64,000 bases of DNA from Solirubrobacterales bacterium (GCA_020438295.1 JAGQUV010000001.1:1-64000), one strand, 5' to 3'; positions 7,332 to 19,078 are shown, counted from the first letter of the stretch. A program made the numbers and translations. The notes: generated from the sequence alone by a model not told the origin.

Positions 7332-8520
7332 GGGCCGCCCCGGAGAGGATCCCGCGGCGATAGTCGCCGAACGCGTTCGCCGAGATCGCCTCGCGCGCCC
7401 CGGACATCAACCGTTCCATATAGGTCAGGTTGTGCTCGACCAGCAGCCTGACAGCGGTGAGTTCTTCCGAGCGGGAGATGTAGTTGATGTAGTCCCGGTC
7501 GTACTCGGCGCAGGCAGTACAGGGACAACCGGCGACCAGGGGGCGGCGGTCGCCCGCCGAGCGGCTCTTGCGCACATCTATCCGGAACCGCTGGTCCGGC
7601 TCCGGGGCGAGCGCCATGCCGTGCCGGGCCAGCCGGGTGGGAACCGCACAGTCGAAGACGTCGAGACCGAGCCCGATCCCGTGCATCAGGTCGTCCACCT
7701 CGCCGATCCCGAGCAGGTGCTTGGGTGCATCGGCCGGCAGTCCGGGAACCGTGAACCCGAGCACTTCGGCCATCTCGGCCTTGTCCCGTCCCAGCGTCCC
7801 GCCGATCGCAATCCCGTCCACCCCGGCCCCGGCCACCGCCTCACAGGATTCGCGACGCAAGTCCTGGTAGGTCCCGCCCTGAACGATCCCGAAGACCGCC
7901 TGCCGCCGCGGTCCGTGCTCGGCGTGCCAGGCCAGGCACCGGTCCAGCCAGCGATGGGTGCGCTCGGTCGAGCGCGCCGTGTAGTCGCGATCGGCGTGAA
8001 ACGGGGTGCACTCATCGAACGCGAGCGCGATATCCGAGCCCAGCGCAGCCTGCACCGACATCGAGGACTCCGGCGAGAGCATTAGCTCCGAGCCGTCGCG
8101 ATACGAACGGAACCGGACCCCCTCCTCGGAGATGTCGAGCGTCTCGGCAAGCCCCTGACGCTTCTTTCCGGTGCCCTTGATTTCCTCGGAGATGCTGCCG
8201 TGGGCCAGCGAGAAGACCTGGAAGCCGCCCGAGTCGGTCAGGATCGCCCCCGGCCAGGCCATGAACCGGTGCAGCCCTCCGGCCGCGGCTATCCGGTCGG
8301 GGCCGGGCGCGACCAGCAGGTGGTAGGTGTTGCCCAGGACCAGGTCATAACCGAGCCCGGCCACCTCTCGCGACGACATACCGCGGACGCTTCCCCTGGT
8401 CGCCAACGGGATGAACGCGGGGGTCTCGACCGGGCCGTGCGGTGTGAGCAGACGCCCGCGCCGGGCGAGGCCGTCGCGGGCCTGAATCTCGAAGCTGAGC
8501 CTTTCCGGGTCCTGGCGCAC
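7312..8520 (-). CDS. tgt: Queuine/archaeosine-family tRNA-guanine transglycosylase
   Basis: 402 residues, normal bacterial length. It exchanges guanine-34 of GUN-anticodon tRNAs for preQ1. Asp96 in LTDSGGFQVF is the general acid/base, Asp290 in VFDCAVPTR the nucleophile, and the zinc site is Cys332, Cys334, Cys337 (CPCTAC) with His363. GTG start at 8520; no strong ribosome-binding site. It lies 106 bases downstream of gpmI in the same direction and probably forms the end of that transcript. No queuosine synthesis genes are in the window. Confidence 0.95.
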   Translation of the reverse strand: MRQDPERLSFEIQARDGLARRGRLLTPHGPVETPAFIPLATRGSVRGMSSREVAGLGYDLVLGNTYHLLVAPGPDRIAAAGGLHRFMAWPGAILTDSGGFQVFSLAHGSISEEIKGTGKKRQGLAETLDISEEGVRFRSYRDGSELMLSPESSMSVQAALGSDIALAFDECTPFHADRDYTARSTERTHRWLDRCLAWHAEHGPRRQAVFGIVQGGTYQDLRRESCEAVAGAGVDGIAIGGTLGRDKAEMAEVLGFTVPGLPADAPKHLLGIGEVDDLMHGIGLGLDVFDCAVPTRLARHGMALAPEPDQRFRIDVRKSRSAGDRRPLVAGCPCTACAEYDRDYINYISRSEELTAVRLLVEHNLTYMERLMSGAREAISANAFGDYRRGILSGAAPTGCYP

Positions 8521-8626
8521 GGCAACGCAGGCTACCCGCAGGAGCGGGCGGAGTGGCCGGGAGGAGCCGGCGTAACCGGTCGGCCGGGCCGGGGCGACCG
8601 GCTGCGGCTCAGGTGGTCCCGGGGGC

Positions 8627-10167
8627 TCAGATGATCAGCGAGCGCCCGGTCATCGCCTCCGGCTGGGGGATACCCATCGCCTCCAGGATGGTCGGGGCCA
8701 CGTCGGCGAGTATCCCGCCGTCGTCCAGGGCCGCTCCCGAGACCGTCAGGATCAGCGGCACCGGATTCAGCGAATGGGCCGTATTCGGCGAGCCGTCCGG
8801 CTCCAGCATGTTGTCGGCGTTGCCGTGGTCGGCCGTGATCAGGCAGGCGCCGCCCGCCTCGATCACCGCCTCGACCACCAGACCGAGGCAGCGATCGACC
8901 TCTTCGATCGCCTCGACCGCCGCCGGGATCACGCCGGTGTGGCCGACCATGTCTGCGTTGGCAAAGTTGATGATGCCGAATCTGGTCGGCCGGCCCTGCC
9001 AGCCACTGACGAACGCCTCGGCCGCCGCCGCCGCGCTCATCTCCGGCTTGAAGTCGTAGGTCGGTACATCCCTGGGGGAGTCGACCAGCAGCCGTTCCTC
9101 CCCGGCCCACTCCTCTTCCCGCCCGCCATTGAAGAAATAGGTCACGTGGGGGTATTTCTCGGTCTCGGCGACATGGACCTGATGACCGCCCTCCTCGGAG
9201 ATCACCTGGGCCAGCGTGACTTCGGGCCGCTGCTCAGGAAAGGCGACCGGATAAGGCCAGCCCTCGCGGTAGCTGGTCATCGTGGTCAGATCGATCAGCG
9301 GCCCGCCCGACCGCGGAAACTCGTCGAAGTCCGGCTCGGCGAGCGCCCTGGTCATCTCCCGCGCCCGGTCGGGGCGGAAGTTGATGAAGATCGCGACGTC
9401 ACCTTCAGCCATGCCGTCGTAGTCGCCGATCACGGTCGGCACGATGAACTCGTCGGACTTGCCCGATTCGTAGGAGTCGGCGATCGCTTCGGCGCTGGTC
9501 GGAGCCCGCGGGCCTTCGGCGTGGACCATCGCATCGTAGGCGAGCTTGATCCGCTCCCAGCGGGTATCGCGGTCCATCGTGTAGAACCGTCCGCTCACCG
9601 TGCCGACCCGGCCGGCCGAGCGCAGCCAGCGCTCGAGCTCCTCGACGTACTTGGCGCCGCCGTTGGGCAAGGTGTCTCGGCCGTCGGTGATCGCGTGGAA
9701 CACCGGGTCGGGAACGCCTTCCTGGGTCGCCAGTTCGACCGCGGCCTCGAGGTGTTCCCATCCGGAGTGCACGCCCCCGTCGGAGACCAGACCGATCAGG
9801 TGTAGCCGGCCACGCGGGCTTTCCGCCGCCCTCCGGCAGGCCGAGACCAGGACCTCGTTCTCGAAGAACGAGCCGTCGGCCACCGCGCTGTCGATCCGGG
9901 CCAGGTCCTGCTTGACGATCGATCCGGCGCCGAGGTTCAGGTGCCCGACTTCCGAATTGCCCATCTGACCGGGCGGAAGGCCGACATCCGGTCCCTGGGC
10001 GCTGAGCTGGGTGGTCGGGAAACCGGCCCAGAGGCGATCGAACACCGGTGTCTCGGCCAGTGAGACGGCGTTGCCAGGACCGGGCGGCGCCAGCCCCCAG
10101 CCGTCGAGGATGATCAGGGCCATCGACGGCACCGGGAGGCTGTCCGGTGGGTCGAACCGGTCGCCGG

Positions 10168-10171
<4 letters not shown>
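8627..10171 (-). CDS. gpmI: 2,3-bisphosphoglycerate-independent phosphoglycerate mutase
   Basis: Interconverts 3- and 2-phosphoglycerate in glycolysis using two Mn ions. 514 residues, the usual size. The metal ligand Asp23 sits in LIILDGWG, the phospho-acceptor Ser73 in GQMGNSEVGH, and the alkaline-phosphatase-type metal motif ITADHGNADNM is near the C-terminus. The start is a TTG at 10171 whose last two bases are part of the tpiA stop (TTGA overlap); an ATG 16 codons further in (MALIILDGWG) is possible but leaves little N-terminus. It is the fourth gene of the gap-pgk-tpiA-gpmI series. Confidence 0.95.
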
Positions 10172-10932
<761 letters not shown>

Positions 10933-10940
10933 GGCGAACA

Positions 10941-12128
10941 TCATGCCGCTTCCAGTGCCTCGACGCCGGGCAGCGGCCGGCCTTCCAGAAGTTCCAGTGA
11001 GGCCCCGCCTCCGGTCGAGACCCAATCGACCCGCCCGGTCAGTCCGAACCTGGCCAGTGCCGCAACCGAATCCCCTCCGCCGACCACGGTGAAGCCGGGG
11101 GCGGCGGCAACCGCCTCGGCGACCGTCCTGGTGCCGTCGGCGAACTGCTCCAGCTCGAATGCACCCATCGGACCGTTCCAGAGCACGGTTCCAGCCGCGC
11201 CGACCCGGGCGGCGTAGTCGGCCGCAGTGCGCGGCCCGACGTCGAGGCCCATCCAGCCTTCGGGGACCTCGACCCCGCCCAGTTCCCGTTTCTCGGTCGC
11301 GGGGTCGAACTCCCGGCCGAGTGCGAGATCGACCGGCAGGCAGAGCTCGCATCCGGAGCCGCTCGCCTTCTCCATCGCCCCCGCGGCCAGCGGGATGCCG
11401 TCCTCCTCGACCAGGGAATCGCCGGTGGGGAGGCCACGGGCCCGGAAGAACGGGAAGCACATGGCGCCACCGATCAGGATCTGGTCGGCCAGCTCGATGA
11501 AACGGTCGATCACGCCGATCTTGTCGGAGACCTTGGCCCCGCCGAGCACCACGACCAGGGGCCGGTCGGGGCTTTCGGCCACCGCGGACAGGTTGGTCAC
11601 CTCGCACTCCAGCAGCAGACCGGCATAGGCCGGCAGCAGCGCCGCAACCCCGGCCGTGCTGGCGTGGGCCCGGTGGGCGGTACCGAACGCGTCGTTCACG
11701 AACAGGTCGGCGATCTCGGCCAGGCCGCGCGAGAGCTCGGGGTCGTTCTCGGTTTCTCCCGGCTCGAACCGGGTGTTCTCGAGCAGCATCACCTGACCGG
11801 GGTCGAGGCTCGCGGCCATCTCACTGGCCCTTTCGCCGACCACCTCCGGGGCCAGACCGACCTCGGTCCCGAGCAGCCGCGAAAGATGGTCGGCGACCGG
11901 GCGCAGCGAGAACTCCGCGGCCGGGGTACCTCCCGGTCGACCGAGATGGGAGCAGACCACGACCCGGGCGTCACGGGAGATCAGGTCCTGGATGGTCGGA
12001 AGCGCGGCCCGGATCCGGGTGTCGTCACCGACCGTCCCGTCGTCGAGCGGCACGTTCAGGTCGGCCCGGACCAGGACGGTCCGCCCTCCCACATCGGCAT
12101 CCCGCAGACGGGCCCGGTCGAATGCCAT
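10941..12128 (-). CDS. pgk: Phosphoglycerate kinase
   Basis: Transfers the acyl phosphate of 1,3-bisphosphoglycerate to ADP. 395 residues with the two-domain layout intact: VRADLNVPLDDG near 20-31, CSHLGRPGG, ENTRFEPGE, the nucleotide-binding LGGAKVSDKIGV segment and C-terminal VGGGDSVAALA. ATG start 25 bases after the gap stop. The 3' end overlaps possible tpiA starts, which fits translational coupling. Confidence 0.96.
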   Translation of the reverse strand: MAFDRARLRDADVGGRTVLVRADLNVPLDDGTVGDDTRIRAALPTIQDLISRDARVVVCSHLGRPGGTPAAEFSLRPVADHLSRLLGTEVGLAPEVVGERASEMAASLDPGQVMLLENTRFEPGETENDPELSRGLAEIADLFVNDAFGTAHRAHASTAGVAALLPAYAGLLLECEVTNLSAVAESPDRPLVVVLGGAKVSDKIGVIDRFIELADQILIGGAMCFPFFRARGLPTGDSLVEEDGIPLAAGAMEKASGSGCELCLPVDLALGREFDPATEKRELGGVEVPEGWMGLDVGPRTAADYAARVGAAGTVLWNGPMGAFELEQFADGTRTVAEAVAAAPGFTVVGGGDSVAALARFGLTGRVDWVSTGGGASLELLEGRPLPGVEALEAA

Positions 12129-12153
12129 CGCAGTCCCCGCTTCGCCGGAGCGC

Positions 12154-13224
<1,071 letters not shown>

Positions 13225-13587
13225 TCATTCGCCCCCGACCGTTATCTCGATGTCGTGCCCGTCGGGATCACGGACGAAGGCCGAGTAGGAGCCCGACCCG
13301 TGCGCACCGGTCTCGCCGGGCTGGGCAACGTTGCTACCGCCCGAATCACAGCCGCCCTCCCACGCCGCCTTGACCGCGGCGATCCCCGGGGCACCCAGGC
13401 TGACCAGGGTGCCCTCGGCCCGGGCTCCGGTCCGCTCCGTTATGAACAGCACGGGCCGTGAGATGCCATACCCGATCGCTTCTTCGGAATTCGTGTGGCG
13501 GCGCCAGCCGAGCGGCGAAAGCATCGCGTCGTAGAACCGTGAGGCGCGGTCGAGATCGGAGACTTCGAGGACGATGTGGTGTAGCAC
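13225..13587 (-). CDS. VOC (glyoxalase/bleomycin resistance/dioxygenase) family protein
   Basis: 120 residues forming one complete paired beta-alpha-beta-beta-beta unit: MLHHIVLEVSDLDRASRFYDAML at the N-terminus and the C-terminal metal-ligand region AFVRDPDGHDIEITV. Likely metal ligands are His4 and the Glu of DIEIT. Substrate unknown; family members range from glyoxalases to thiol-drug resistance proteins. It sits between the ABC exporter genes and gap on the same strand, 52 bases after the permease stop. Confidence 0.8.
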   Translation of the reverse strand: MLHHIVLEVSDLDRASRFYDAMLSPLGWRRHTNSEEAIGYGISRPVLFITERTGARAEGTLVSLGAPGIAAVKAAWEGGCDSGGSNVAQPGETGAHGSGSYSAFVRDPDGHDIEITVGGE

Positions 13588-13639
13588 ACCTTCAGGCTAT
13601 TGAAACCGGGCCATGCCATGCCCTGATCCACCGGGCCGG

Positions 13640-14410
13640 TCAGCTGTTCGGCGTCCAGCGAAAGTACCGGAACGCCAGAACCAGCCCCCCCAGGCCCCAG
13701 GCGACCACTACCAGGAGGTTCGACCAATCGAACCCGCCCGGGGTCGAAGCCGGGTCGTACGCACTGAAGAAGGCCTCGAAAAGCGGCCTGACCGGAAAGA
13801 ACCCGGCCACGGTCAATACCTGGTCGGGGATCTCGTTTTCCGGGATGAAGATCCCCGACAGGAAGTACAGCGGCAGCACGATCACGTTGGTGATTGGCGA
13901 GGCGGCGTCACGGGAAGGGATGACCGATGTCAGGGCGATCCCGAGGCAACAGAACGCGGCGGCGCCGACCACCAGGGTGACCAGGATGGTCCCCAGGTGG
14001 CTCCACGGGACCGGCACGCCGTATAGGGCCCGGCCGATCACCGTGATCACCACCAGCATCACCAGCGAGATCACCAGCGCGTTGCCGACCCGGCCGCCGA
14101 TGAACACCCATTCCGGGAGCGGGGTTCCGCGCCCCCGCTTCAGCAGCCCGGCCTCGCGGGAGACGGTCAGGTTGATCGCCAGGCTGACGAAGGTCGCCGA
14201 GACCACGGAGAGCGTGATAATCGCCGGGATGTAGTACGTCGTGGTCGGGATGTCGCCAAGCGATTCGATCCTGTCGTTGCCGAAGATGGTGGCCAGGATG
14301 ACCAGGAAGATCACCGGCAGCAGCGCGGTGAAGAAGACCGAGGCCGGGTTCCGCCAGAAGACTTTCTGGTCGTACCGGAACTGGTGAACGGCGAGACGCA
14401 GCGAGCTCAC
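13640..14410 (-). CDS. ABC-2 type transporter permease (DrrB-like)
   Basis: 256 residues with about six membrane helices in ABC-2 arrangement; the amphipathic N-terminus (QFRYDQKVFWRNPASVFFT) precedes helix 1 and a gap of about 35 residues separates helices 1 and 2. The GTG at 14410 overlaps the ATPase stop as GTGA and is chosen for that reason; the longer frame to 14497 would lie antisense-free but inside the ATPase gene. Works with the next gene as an exporter of unknown substrate, resembling daunorubicin/lipid exporters. Confidence 0.88.
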   Translation of the reverse strand: MSSLRLAVHQFRYDQKVFWRNPASVFFTALLPVIFLVILATIFGNDRIESLGDIPTTTYYIPAIITLSVVSATFVSLAINLTVSREAGLLKRGRGTPLPEWVFIGGRVGNALVISLVMLVVITVIGRALYGVPVPWSHLGTILVTLVVGAAAFCCLGIALTSVIPSRDAASPITNVIVLPLYFLSGIFIPENEIPDQVLTVAGFFPVRPLFEAFFSAYDPASTPGGFDWSNLLVVVAWGLGGLVLAFRYFRWTPNS

Positions 14411-15324
14411 GGACCGGTCACCTCGAGGTAGATGTCCTCCAGGGTCGGCCGGCGGACCTCGAAGTCGATCAGTTCGAACCCCTGCTCGAGGGCCCACCCG
14501 GTCAGCCGGTTGACGGCCGGGACCGGGTTCGAGGTCTCGATCAGGCCGACCGGGCCGGAGCCGGTGACCTCACCGGTCCACTCGATCGGGCCGACGCCCG
14601 GCACCTGATCGGGGCGGGCACCTCCGCCCAGCCGGAAAGTGATCCGCGCCGGCCCGGCCCGGGAGCCCCTCAGGTTCTCCGGCGAGTCCTCGGCCCGAAT
14701 CTCGCCCTCGGCGACGATCGCCACCCGGTCGGCCAGCTGCTGGGCCTCGTCCATGTAGTGCGTGGTCAACAGGACGGTCTTGCCGAGCTCACGCAACCCG
14801 CTGATCATCGCCCAGGCCTGGCGCCGGGCCGAGGGGTCGAAACCGGTCGTCGGCTCGTCCAGGAAGAGCAGGTCCGGATCTCCGATCAGGGCGATCCCGA
14901 CGTCGAGGCGCCGCCGCTGGCCGCCGGACAGCCGGCCCGCCCGCGAAGCGGCCTGCCCCTCGAGGCCGACCAGGCCGATCACTTCGTCCACGCTTCGCGG
15001 CGCCCGGTAATAGCCGGCATACAGCGACAGCGACTCCCGGACTGTGAGAAACGGCTCCAGGGCGGTCTCCTGCAGCACGATCCCGACCCGCTCCCGCCAA
15101 GCGGCCGTCGGTCGGCCCGGATCGACACCCAGGACCTCCACCTCTCCCCCGGTTCGCTCGCGGTAGCCCTCCAGGATCTCGACCGTGGTCGTCTTTCCGG
15201 CGCCGTTCGGGCCGAGAATGGCGAACACTTCACCGGCCCCGACTTCGAGATCGAGCCCCCGCACCGCTTCCAGCTTGCCGTACGACTTGCGCAGTCCTCT
15301 TGTCCTGATGACCGGTTCGGACAC
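14407..15324 (-). CDS. ABC exporter ATP-binding protein (DrrA-like)
   Basis: 305 residues. Walker A GPNGAGKT at 38-45, signature LSGGQRRRLDVG, Walker B LLFLDEPTTGFDPSARR and the H-loop LLTTHYMDEAQ are all present, and an approximately 85-residue C-terminal extension typical of the DrrA class follows. It powers the adjacent ABC-2 permease. The pair is embedded between rapZ and gap, where yvcK and whiA are often found in related genomes. Confidence 0.92.
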   Translation of the reverse strand: MSEPVIRTRGLRKSYGKLEAVRGLDLEVGAGEVFAILGPNGAGKTTTVEILEGYRERTGGEVEVLGVDPGRPTAAWRERVGIVLQETALEPFLTVRESLSLYAGYYRAPRSVDEVIGLVGLEGQAASRAGRLSGGQRRRLDVGIALIGDPDLLFLDEPTTGFDPSARRQAWAMISGLRELGKTVLLTTHYMDEAQQLADRVAIVAEGEIRAEDSPENLRGSRAGPARITFRLGGGARPDQVPGVGPIEWTGEVTGSGPVGLIETSNPVPAVNRLTGWALEQGFELIDFEVRRPTLEDIYLEVTGP

Positions 15325-15386
15325 GCACCGATCCTACGCATCGGCGATCCACCGGACCCGGGCCGCCCGACGGACCGGGCCCGGAC

Positions 15387-16286
15387 TCAGGTCAGGTCGC
15401 GGTGGGTGATGCGGACGACCACGTCGTCGCGGGGGGAGAGATCGCGCCAGACCCGCTCGGCCACGGTCACCGAGCGATGGCGCCCGCCCGTACACCCGAT
15501 CGCGATCGTGAGGTGGCTCTTGCCCTCGGCCACGTAGGCCGGGACCAGGAACTCGAGCAGCGGCAGCAGACGGCCATAGAACTCGCCTGCCTGGGTGCCG
15601 GCTTCGACGAACTCCCGGACCTCGGCGTCAAGTCCGGTCATCGGCCTCAGGCGGGCGTCGTAGTGCGGGTTCGGCAGGAAGCGCACGTCGAGCGTGAGGT
15701 CGGCATCCCGGGGCGGCCCGTTCTTGAAACCGAAGGTGAGCAGGGTTACCGCCATGCGGCCCTCGTCTCCGACCGCGACCATCTCCTCGGTGATCCGCCG
15801 ACGCAGGGCGGCTGCGGTTTCGGTCGAGGTGTCCATCACCCTGTCGGCCCTGGCCCGGAGCGGCGCCAGCAGTTCCCGCTCGGCCCTGATCCCTTCCAGG
15901 ATCCTGCCCTCGGGAGCGAGCGGGTGCCGCCGGCGGGTCTCCTTGTAGCGATCGGTGAGGACCTCCTCGTTCGCCTCGAGGAACAGCACCATTGGCCGGA
16001 GGCCGTCCGACTCGAGATCGTCGAGCACCGCCAGCAGCTGATCGAAGTACTCGCCGCTCCTCACATCGGATACGACCGCGGCCCGCTCCACCCCGCTGCC
16101 GGGAAGCCTGAACAGCTCACCGAGCGCGCCGATCATCTGCGGCGGGAGGTTGTCCACGCAGAAGTAGCCGTTGTCCTCGAAGGCCGCGATCGCCTCTGAC
16201 TTGCCGGCACCGGAGTGACCGGTGATGACCACAAGGTTCACCCCCTTGCCCTGACTCTCCCGGTCATGCCCGGACTGTTCGGCCAA
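15387..16286 (-). CDS. rapZ: RapZ/YvcJ family nucleotide-binding regulator
   Basis: 299 residues. N-terminal P-loop GHSGAGKS at 23-30 and the DNLPP motif, then the C-terminal domain with NPHYD, and the GCTGGRHRSV phosphate-binding motif near the end. In Enterobacteria RapZ guides RNase E to GlmZ; in Gram-positives YvcJ binds nucleotides and affects competence and wall metabolism. Its stop-to-start spacing from uvrC is five bases, a typical uvrC-rapZ pair. Confidence 0.93.
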   Translation of the reverse strand: MAEQSGHDRESQGKGVNLVVITGHSGAGKSEAIAAFEDNGYFCVDNLPPQMIGALGELFRLPGSGVERAAVVSDVRSGEYFDQLLAVLDDLESDGLRPMVLFLEANEEVLTDRYKETRRRHPLAPEGRILEGIRAERELLAPLRARADRVMDTSTETAAALRRRITEEMVAVGDEGRMAVTLLTFGFKNGPPRDADLTLDVRFLPNPHYDARLRPMTGLDAEVREFVEAGTQAGEFYGRLLPLLEFLVPAYVAEGKSHLTIAIGCTGGRHRSVTVAERVWRDLSPRDDVVVRITHRDLT

Positions 16287-16291
16287 CTTCG

Positions 16292-18178
16292 CTATCCGAT
16301 TCTGTTCAGCTGTTCGTGGATCTCCCGGGCCACTTTACCGGGAAGGCCGGGCACGGCTTCGATCTCCTCGCGGCTGGCCCCGAGCATCCGGTCGGGAGAG
16401 CCGAAGTGGTTCAGCAACAGCCGCTTCCGGGCCGGCCCGACGCCGCGCAGGCCGTCCAACGCCGACTCGGTCATGGCCCGCCCGCGGCGGCCACGGTGAT
16501 GCTCGATCGCGAATCGGTGTGCCTCGTCGCGGACCCGCTGAAGCAGCAGTGAGGCCTCCGAGTCGGCGGGCAGGTCGATCGGCTCGGCACTGCCCGGACG
16601 GTAGACCTGCTCGAGGCGCTTGGCCAGGCCGATCACCGTCACTCCGAGGTCGATGAACTCTCCCAGCGCGCGGACCCCGGCGGCCAGCTGGCCCTTCCCG
16701 CCGTCGATCAGGATCAGCGACGGCAGCGCCGCGAAGCTGTCGTCACGGCCTGAATCGTGCGGCGAGAGGTCGGCCTGCTCGCGATAACGGGTGATGCGCC
16801 GGCCGAGGATCTCCTCCATCGAGGCGAAGTCGTCCGGTCCGGAGTGGCCGGTGTCCTCTCTGATCCGGAACCGGCGATAGTCGGACTTCTTCGGCGCCCC
16901 CCCTTCGAACACGACCATCGAGGCGACCGTGTGCTGTCCGCCCAGGTTGGATATGTCGAACCCCTCGATCCTGATCGGCAGCTCGGTCATGCCCAACGTA
17001 TCGGCCAGCGACGAGAGCGACTCCACCCGTCGCTGCCTGCGGTGCTCGGTTCGCAGCCGGTCCTGGTCCAGGGCCAGGTGCGCGTTTCGCTCGGCCAGTT
17101 CACGCAGCCGGCGGCGGTCCCCCCGTTCGGCCACCCGGACCTCGACCTTCGAAGGTGATCGTTTCTCGCTGAGAAACTGCTGCAGCGGCTCGACCAGCCC
17201 GGCCATGTAGGGCCCGACCACGATCAGCTTCGGGATCGCCGGCGAGGCGGCGTAGAACTGCTCTATGAACTCGGCGGTCACCTCTTCCAGCCCGCGTTCG
17301 GCCGGGTTCTCCAGATAGAAGCTCTGCCGCTCGGCGAGGATCCCGTCCCGGACCTGAAAGACCTGCGCGTTGGCATCGGCGCCTTCGGCTGCGACTCCGA
17401 TCAGGTCGGCCGTGCCGACCTTGGAACCCGTGATCCGCTGCCTCTCGAACAGCGAGCGCACCGAAGCCAGCCGGTCACGGAACAGTGCCGCGGTCTCGAA
17501 ATCCTGACTCCTGGCCGCGGTCTCCATCTGGCTCTCGAGGTCCGACTCGATCTGGTCGTACCGGCCCGAGAGGAAGTCGACCACCGCGTCGATGTTCGCC
17601 CGGTAGGCCTGGCGGTCGATGTAGCCGACACAGGGGGCCCCGCAGCGCTTTATGTAGTAATCGAGGCAGGGGCTGCCGGAACGGCGACCCGGTTCGACCC
17701 CTTCGCAGGTCCTGTATTGAAACAGCTTGCCCAGCAGGTCGAGCGTGTCACGCACCCTCCGGGCCGACGAGAACGGGCCGAAGTAGGCCCGCCCGGGCCG
17801 ATGCCGTTCCCGCGTGAAGTAGACCCGCGGATACTCCTCGTCCAGACTGACCGCGACATACGGATACGACTTGTCGTCACGCAACTTGATGTTGAAACGG
17901 GGGCGGTACCGCTTGACGAAGTTCTGCTCGGCGATCAGCGCTTCCGATTCGGACTCGGTCACCAGGAACTCGAAGCGGTCGACCAGCGAGGTCATCTCGG
18001 CGTTGCCACCGGAGAAATGGGAGGCCACCCGCTTGCGGATCGATACCGCCTTGCCGACGTAGATCACCTGATCGTCGCGGTCGCGGAAGATGTATACCCC
18101 GGGCGCATCGGGCAGGGCCTTGCGCTCGGCCACGATGCGGCGGCCGGAGTCGTCGGAGGTGTCGGCGGGACTGCCCAT
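16292..18178 (-). CDS. uvrC: Excinuclease ABC subunit C
   Basis: Makes both incisions in nucleotide excision repair. 628 residues from ATG 18178. The GIY-YIG nuclease (about 23-105: GVYIF, VIYVGKA) is followed by four cysteines, Cys158, Cys171, Cys179, Cys183, in the pattern now known to hold an Fe-S cluster, then the UVR motif (about 205-240), the RNase H-like nuclease domain (GFDISNLGG) and the C-terminal tandem helix-hairpin-helix (LRGVGPARKRLL and AVPGLPGKVA). The frame continues upstream to 18556 but that part is antisense to the enoyl-CoA hydratase gene and was dropped. Confidence 0.96.
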   Translation of the reverse strand: MGSPADTSDDSGRRIVAERKALPDAPGVYIFRDRDDQVIYVGKAVSIRKRVASHFSGGNAEMTSLVDRFEFLVTESESEALIAEQNFVKRYRPRFNIKLRDDKSYPYVAVSLDEEYPRVYFTRERHRPGRAYFGPFSSARRVRDTLDLLGKLFQYRTCEGVEPGRRSGSPCLDYYIKRCGAPCVGYIDRQAYRANIDAVVDFLSGRYDQIESDLESQMETAARSQDFETAALFRDRLASVRSLFERQRITGSKVGTADLIGVAAEGADANAQVFQVRDGILAERQSFYLENPAERGLEEVTAEFIEQFYAASPAIPKLIVVGPYMAGLVEPLQQFLSEKRSPSKVEVRVAERGDRRRLRELAERNAHLALDQDRLRTEHRRQRRVESLSSLADTLGMTELPIRIEGFDISNLGGQHTVASMVVFEGGAPKKSDYRRFRIREDTGHSGPDDFASMEEILGRRITRYREQADLSPHDSGRDDSFAALPSLILIDGGKGQLAAGVRALGEFIDLGVTVIGLAKRLEQVYRPGSAEPIDLPADSEASLLLQRVRDEAHRFAIEHHRGRRGRAMTESALDGLRGVGPARKRLLLNHFGSPDRMLGASREEIEAVPGLPGKVAREIHEQLNRIG

Positions 18179-18256
18179 TCCCCGAAAGGGTAGGCATTGG
18201 GTACGCTGGCCTACGATTTCGGCTTCGAACCGGCCGCTCCGGCCAAGGGGAAAGAC

Positions 18257-19078
18257 ATGACTGAACGCGTCACAGAAATACCGGAACTGACCACCCTCGA
18301 GCTCGAGACGGACGGCAGGATCGGCACCCTGACCCTGAACCGCCCCGAGTCGCTCAACGCGATGAGCCCCGGGATGATCGACGAACTCGAGGTCGTCTTC
18401 GGTTGGCTGGCCGACCAGCCACTCCGCGCGCTGATCGTGACCGGCGCCGGCGGAGCATTCTGTGCCGGAGGAGACGTCAACTGGTTCAAGAAGGGGATAG
18501 AGGACCCCGAGATCGACATCGTCGCTTCGGTCAAGCGGGGCGCCGACGTCCTGCACGAGGCGATCGCCGGGGTCCGGGCGCTGCCCTGTCCGGTGATCGC
18601 CGCGATCAACGGGCCGGCAGCCGGGGCCGGGTTCTCACTGGCGCTCGCCTGCGATCTGCGGATCTGTTCAGATGAGGCGATCCTGGCCTGCGCCTACGGC
18701 CGGATAGGTGCCTCGCCCGACGGTGGCATGACCTACTTCCTGCCGAGGGTGGTCGGACCGAGCCGGGCGATCGAGATCCTGCTGAACGATCCCAACCTGT
18801 CCGCTGAAGCGGCGCTGGACGAGAAACTGGTGACCGAGGTCGTCGCCGCGGACGACCTGCTCGGGCGAGCCCGGGAGAAGGCGGAAAAGCTGGCCGCGAT
18901 GTCCCCCCACTACGTGCGGATGGCCAGGAAGCTGGCCGGCAGCAGCCTCGATCACGAGCTGATGGAGCACCTCGACATCGAACGCGACGCGATCGCCCGC
19001 GCGATGGCCACCGAGGATCTCCACAACGCGGTCAACGCGTTCCTTTCCGGCGGCGAGGTCGAGTTCACCGGGAACTGA
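18257..19078 (+). CDS. Enoyl-CoA hydratase/isomerase family protein (PaaG-like)
   Basis: 273-residue crotonase-fold enzyme. Oxyanion-hole segments FCAGGDVNWF (68-77) and GPAAGAGFSLALACD (119-133) are present. At the catalytic position the sequence reads SPDGG with Asp155, and the first catalytic Glu of true hydratases (the ALGGG..E site) is not seen; this matches isomerases such as PaaG and dienoyl-CoA isomerase. The ATG at 18257 with GGGGA seven bases upstream is preferred over an in-frame start at 18197. Divergent from uvrC. A beta-oxidation or aromatic-CoA role is likely; the substrate is unknown. Confidence 0.88.
   Translation: MTERVTEIPELTTLELETDGRIGTLTLNRPESLNAMSPGMIDELEVVFGWLADQPLRALIVTGAGGAFCAGGDVNWFKKGIEDPEIDIVASVKRGADVLHEAIAGVRALPCPVIAAINGPAAGAGFSLALACDLRICSDEAILACAYGRIGASPDGGMTYFLPRVVGPSRAIEILLNDPNLSAEAALDEKLVTEVVAADDLLGRAREKAEKLAAMSPHYVRMARKLAGSSLDHELMEHLDIERDAIARAMATEDLHNAVNAFLSGGEVEFTGN

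Noticed and set aside
18179-18556. N-terminal extension of UvrC
   Set aside because: Overlaps the enoyl-CoA hydratase on the other strand; UvrC homologues begin close to the GIY-YIG domain, as with ATG 18178.
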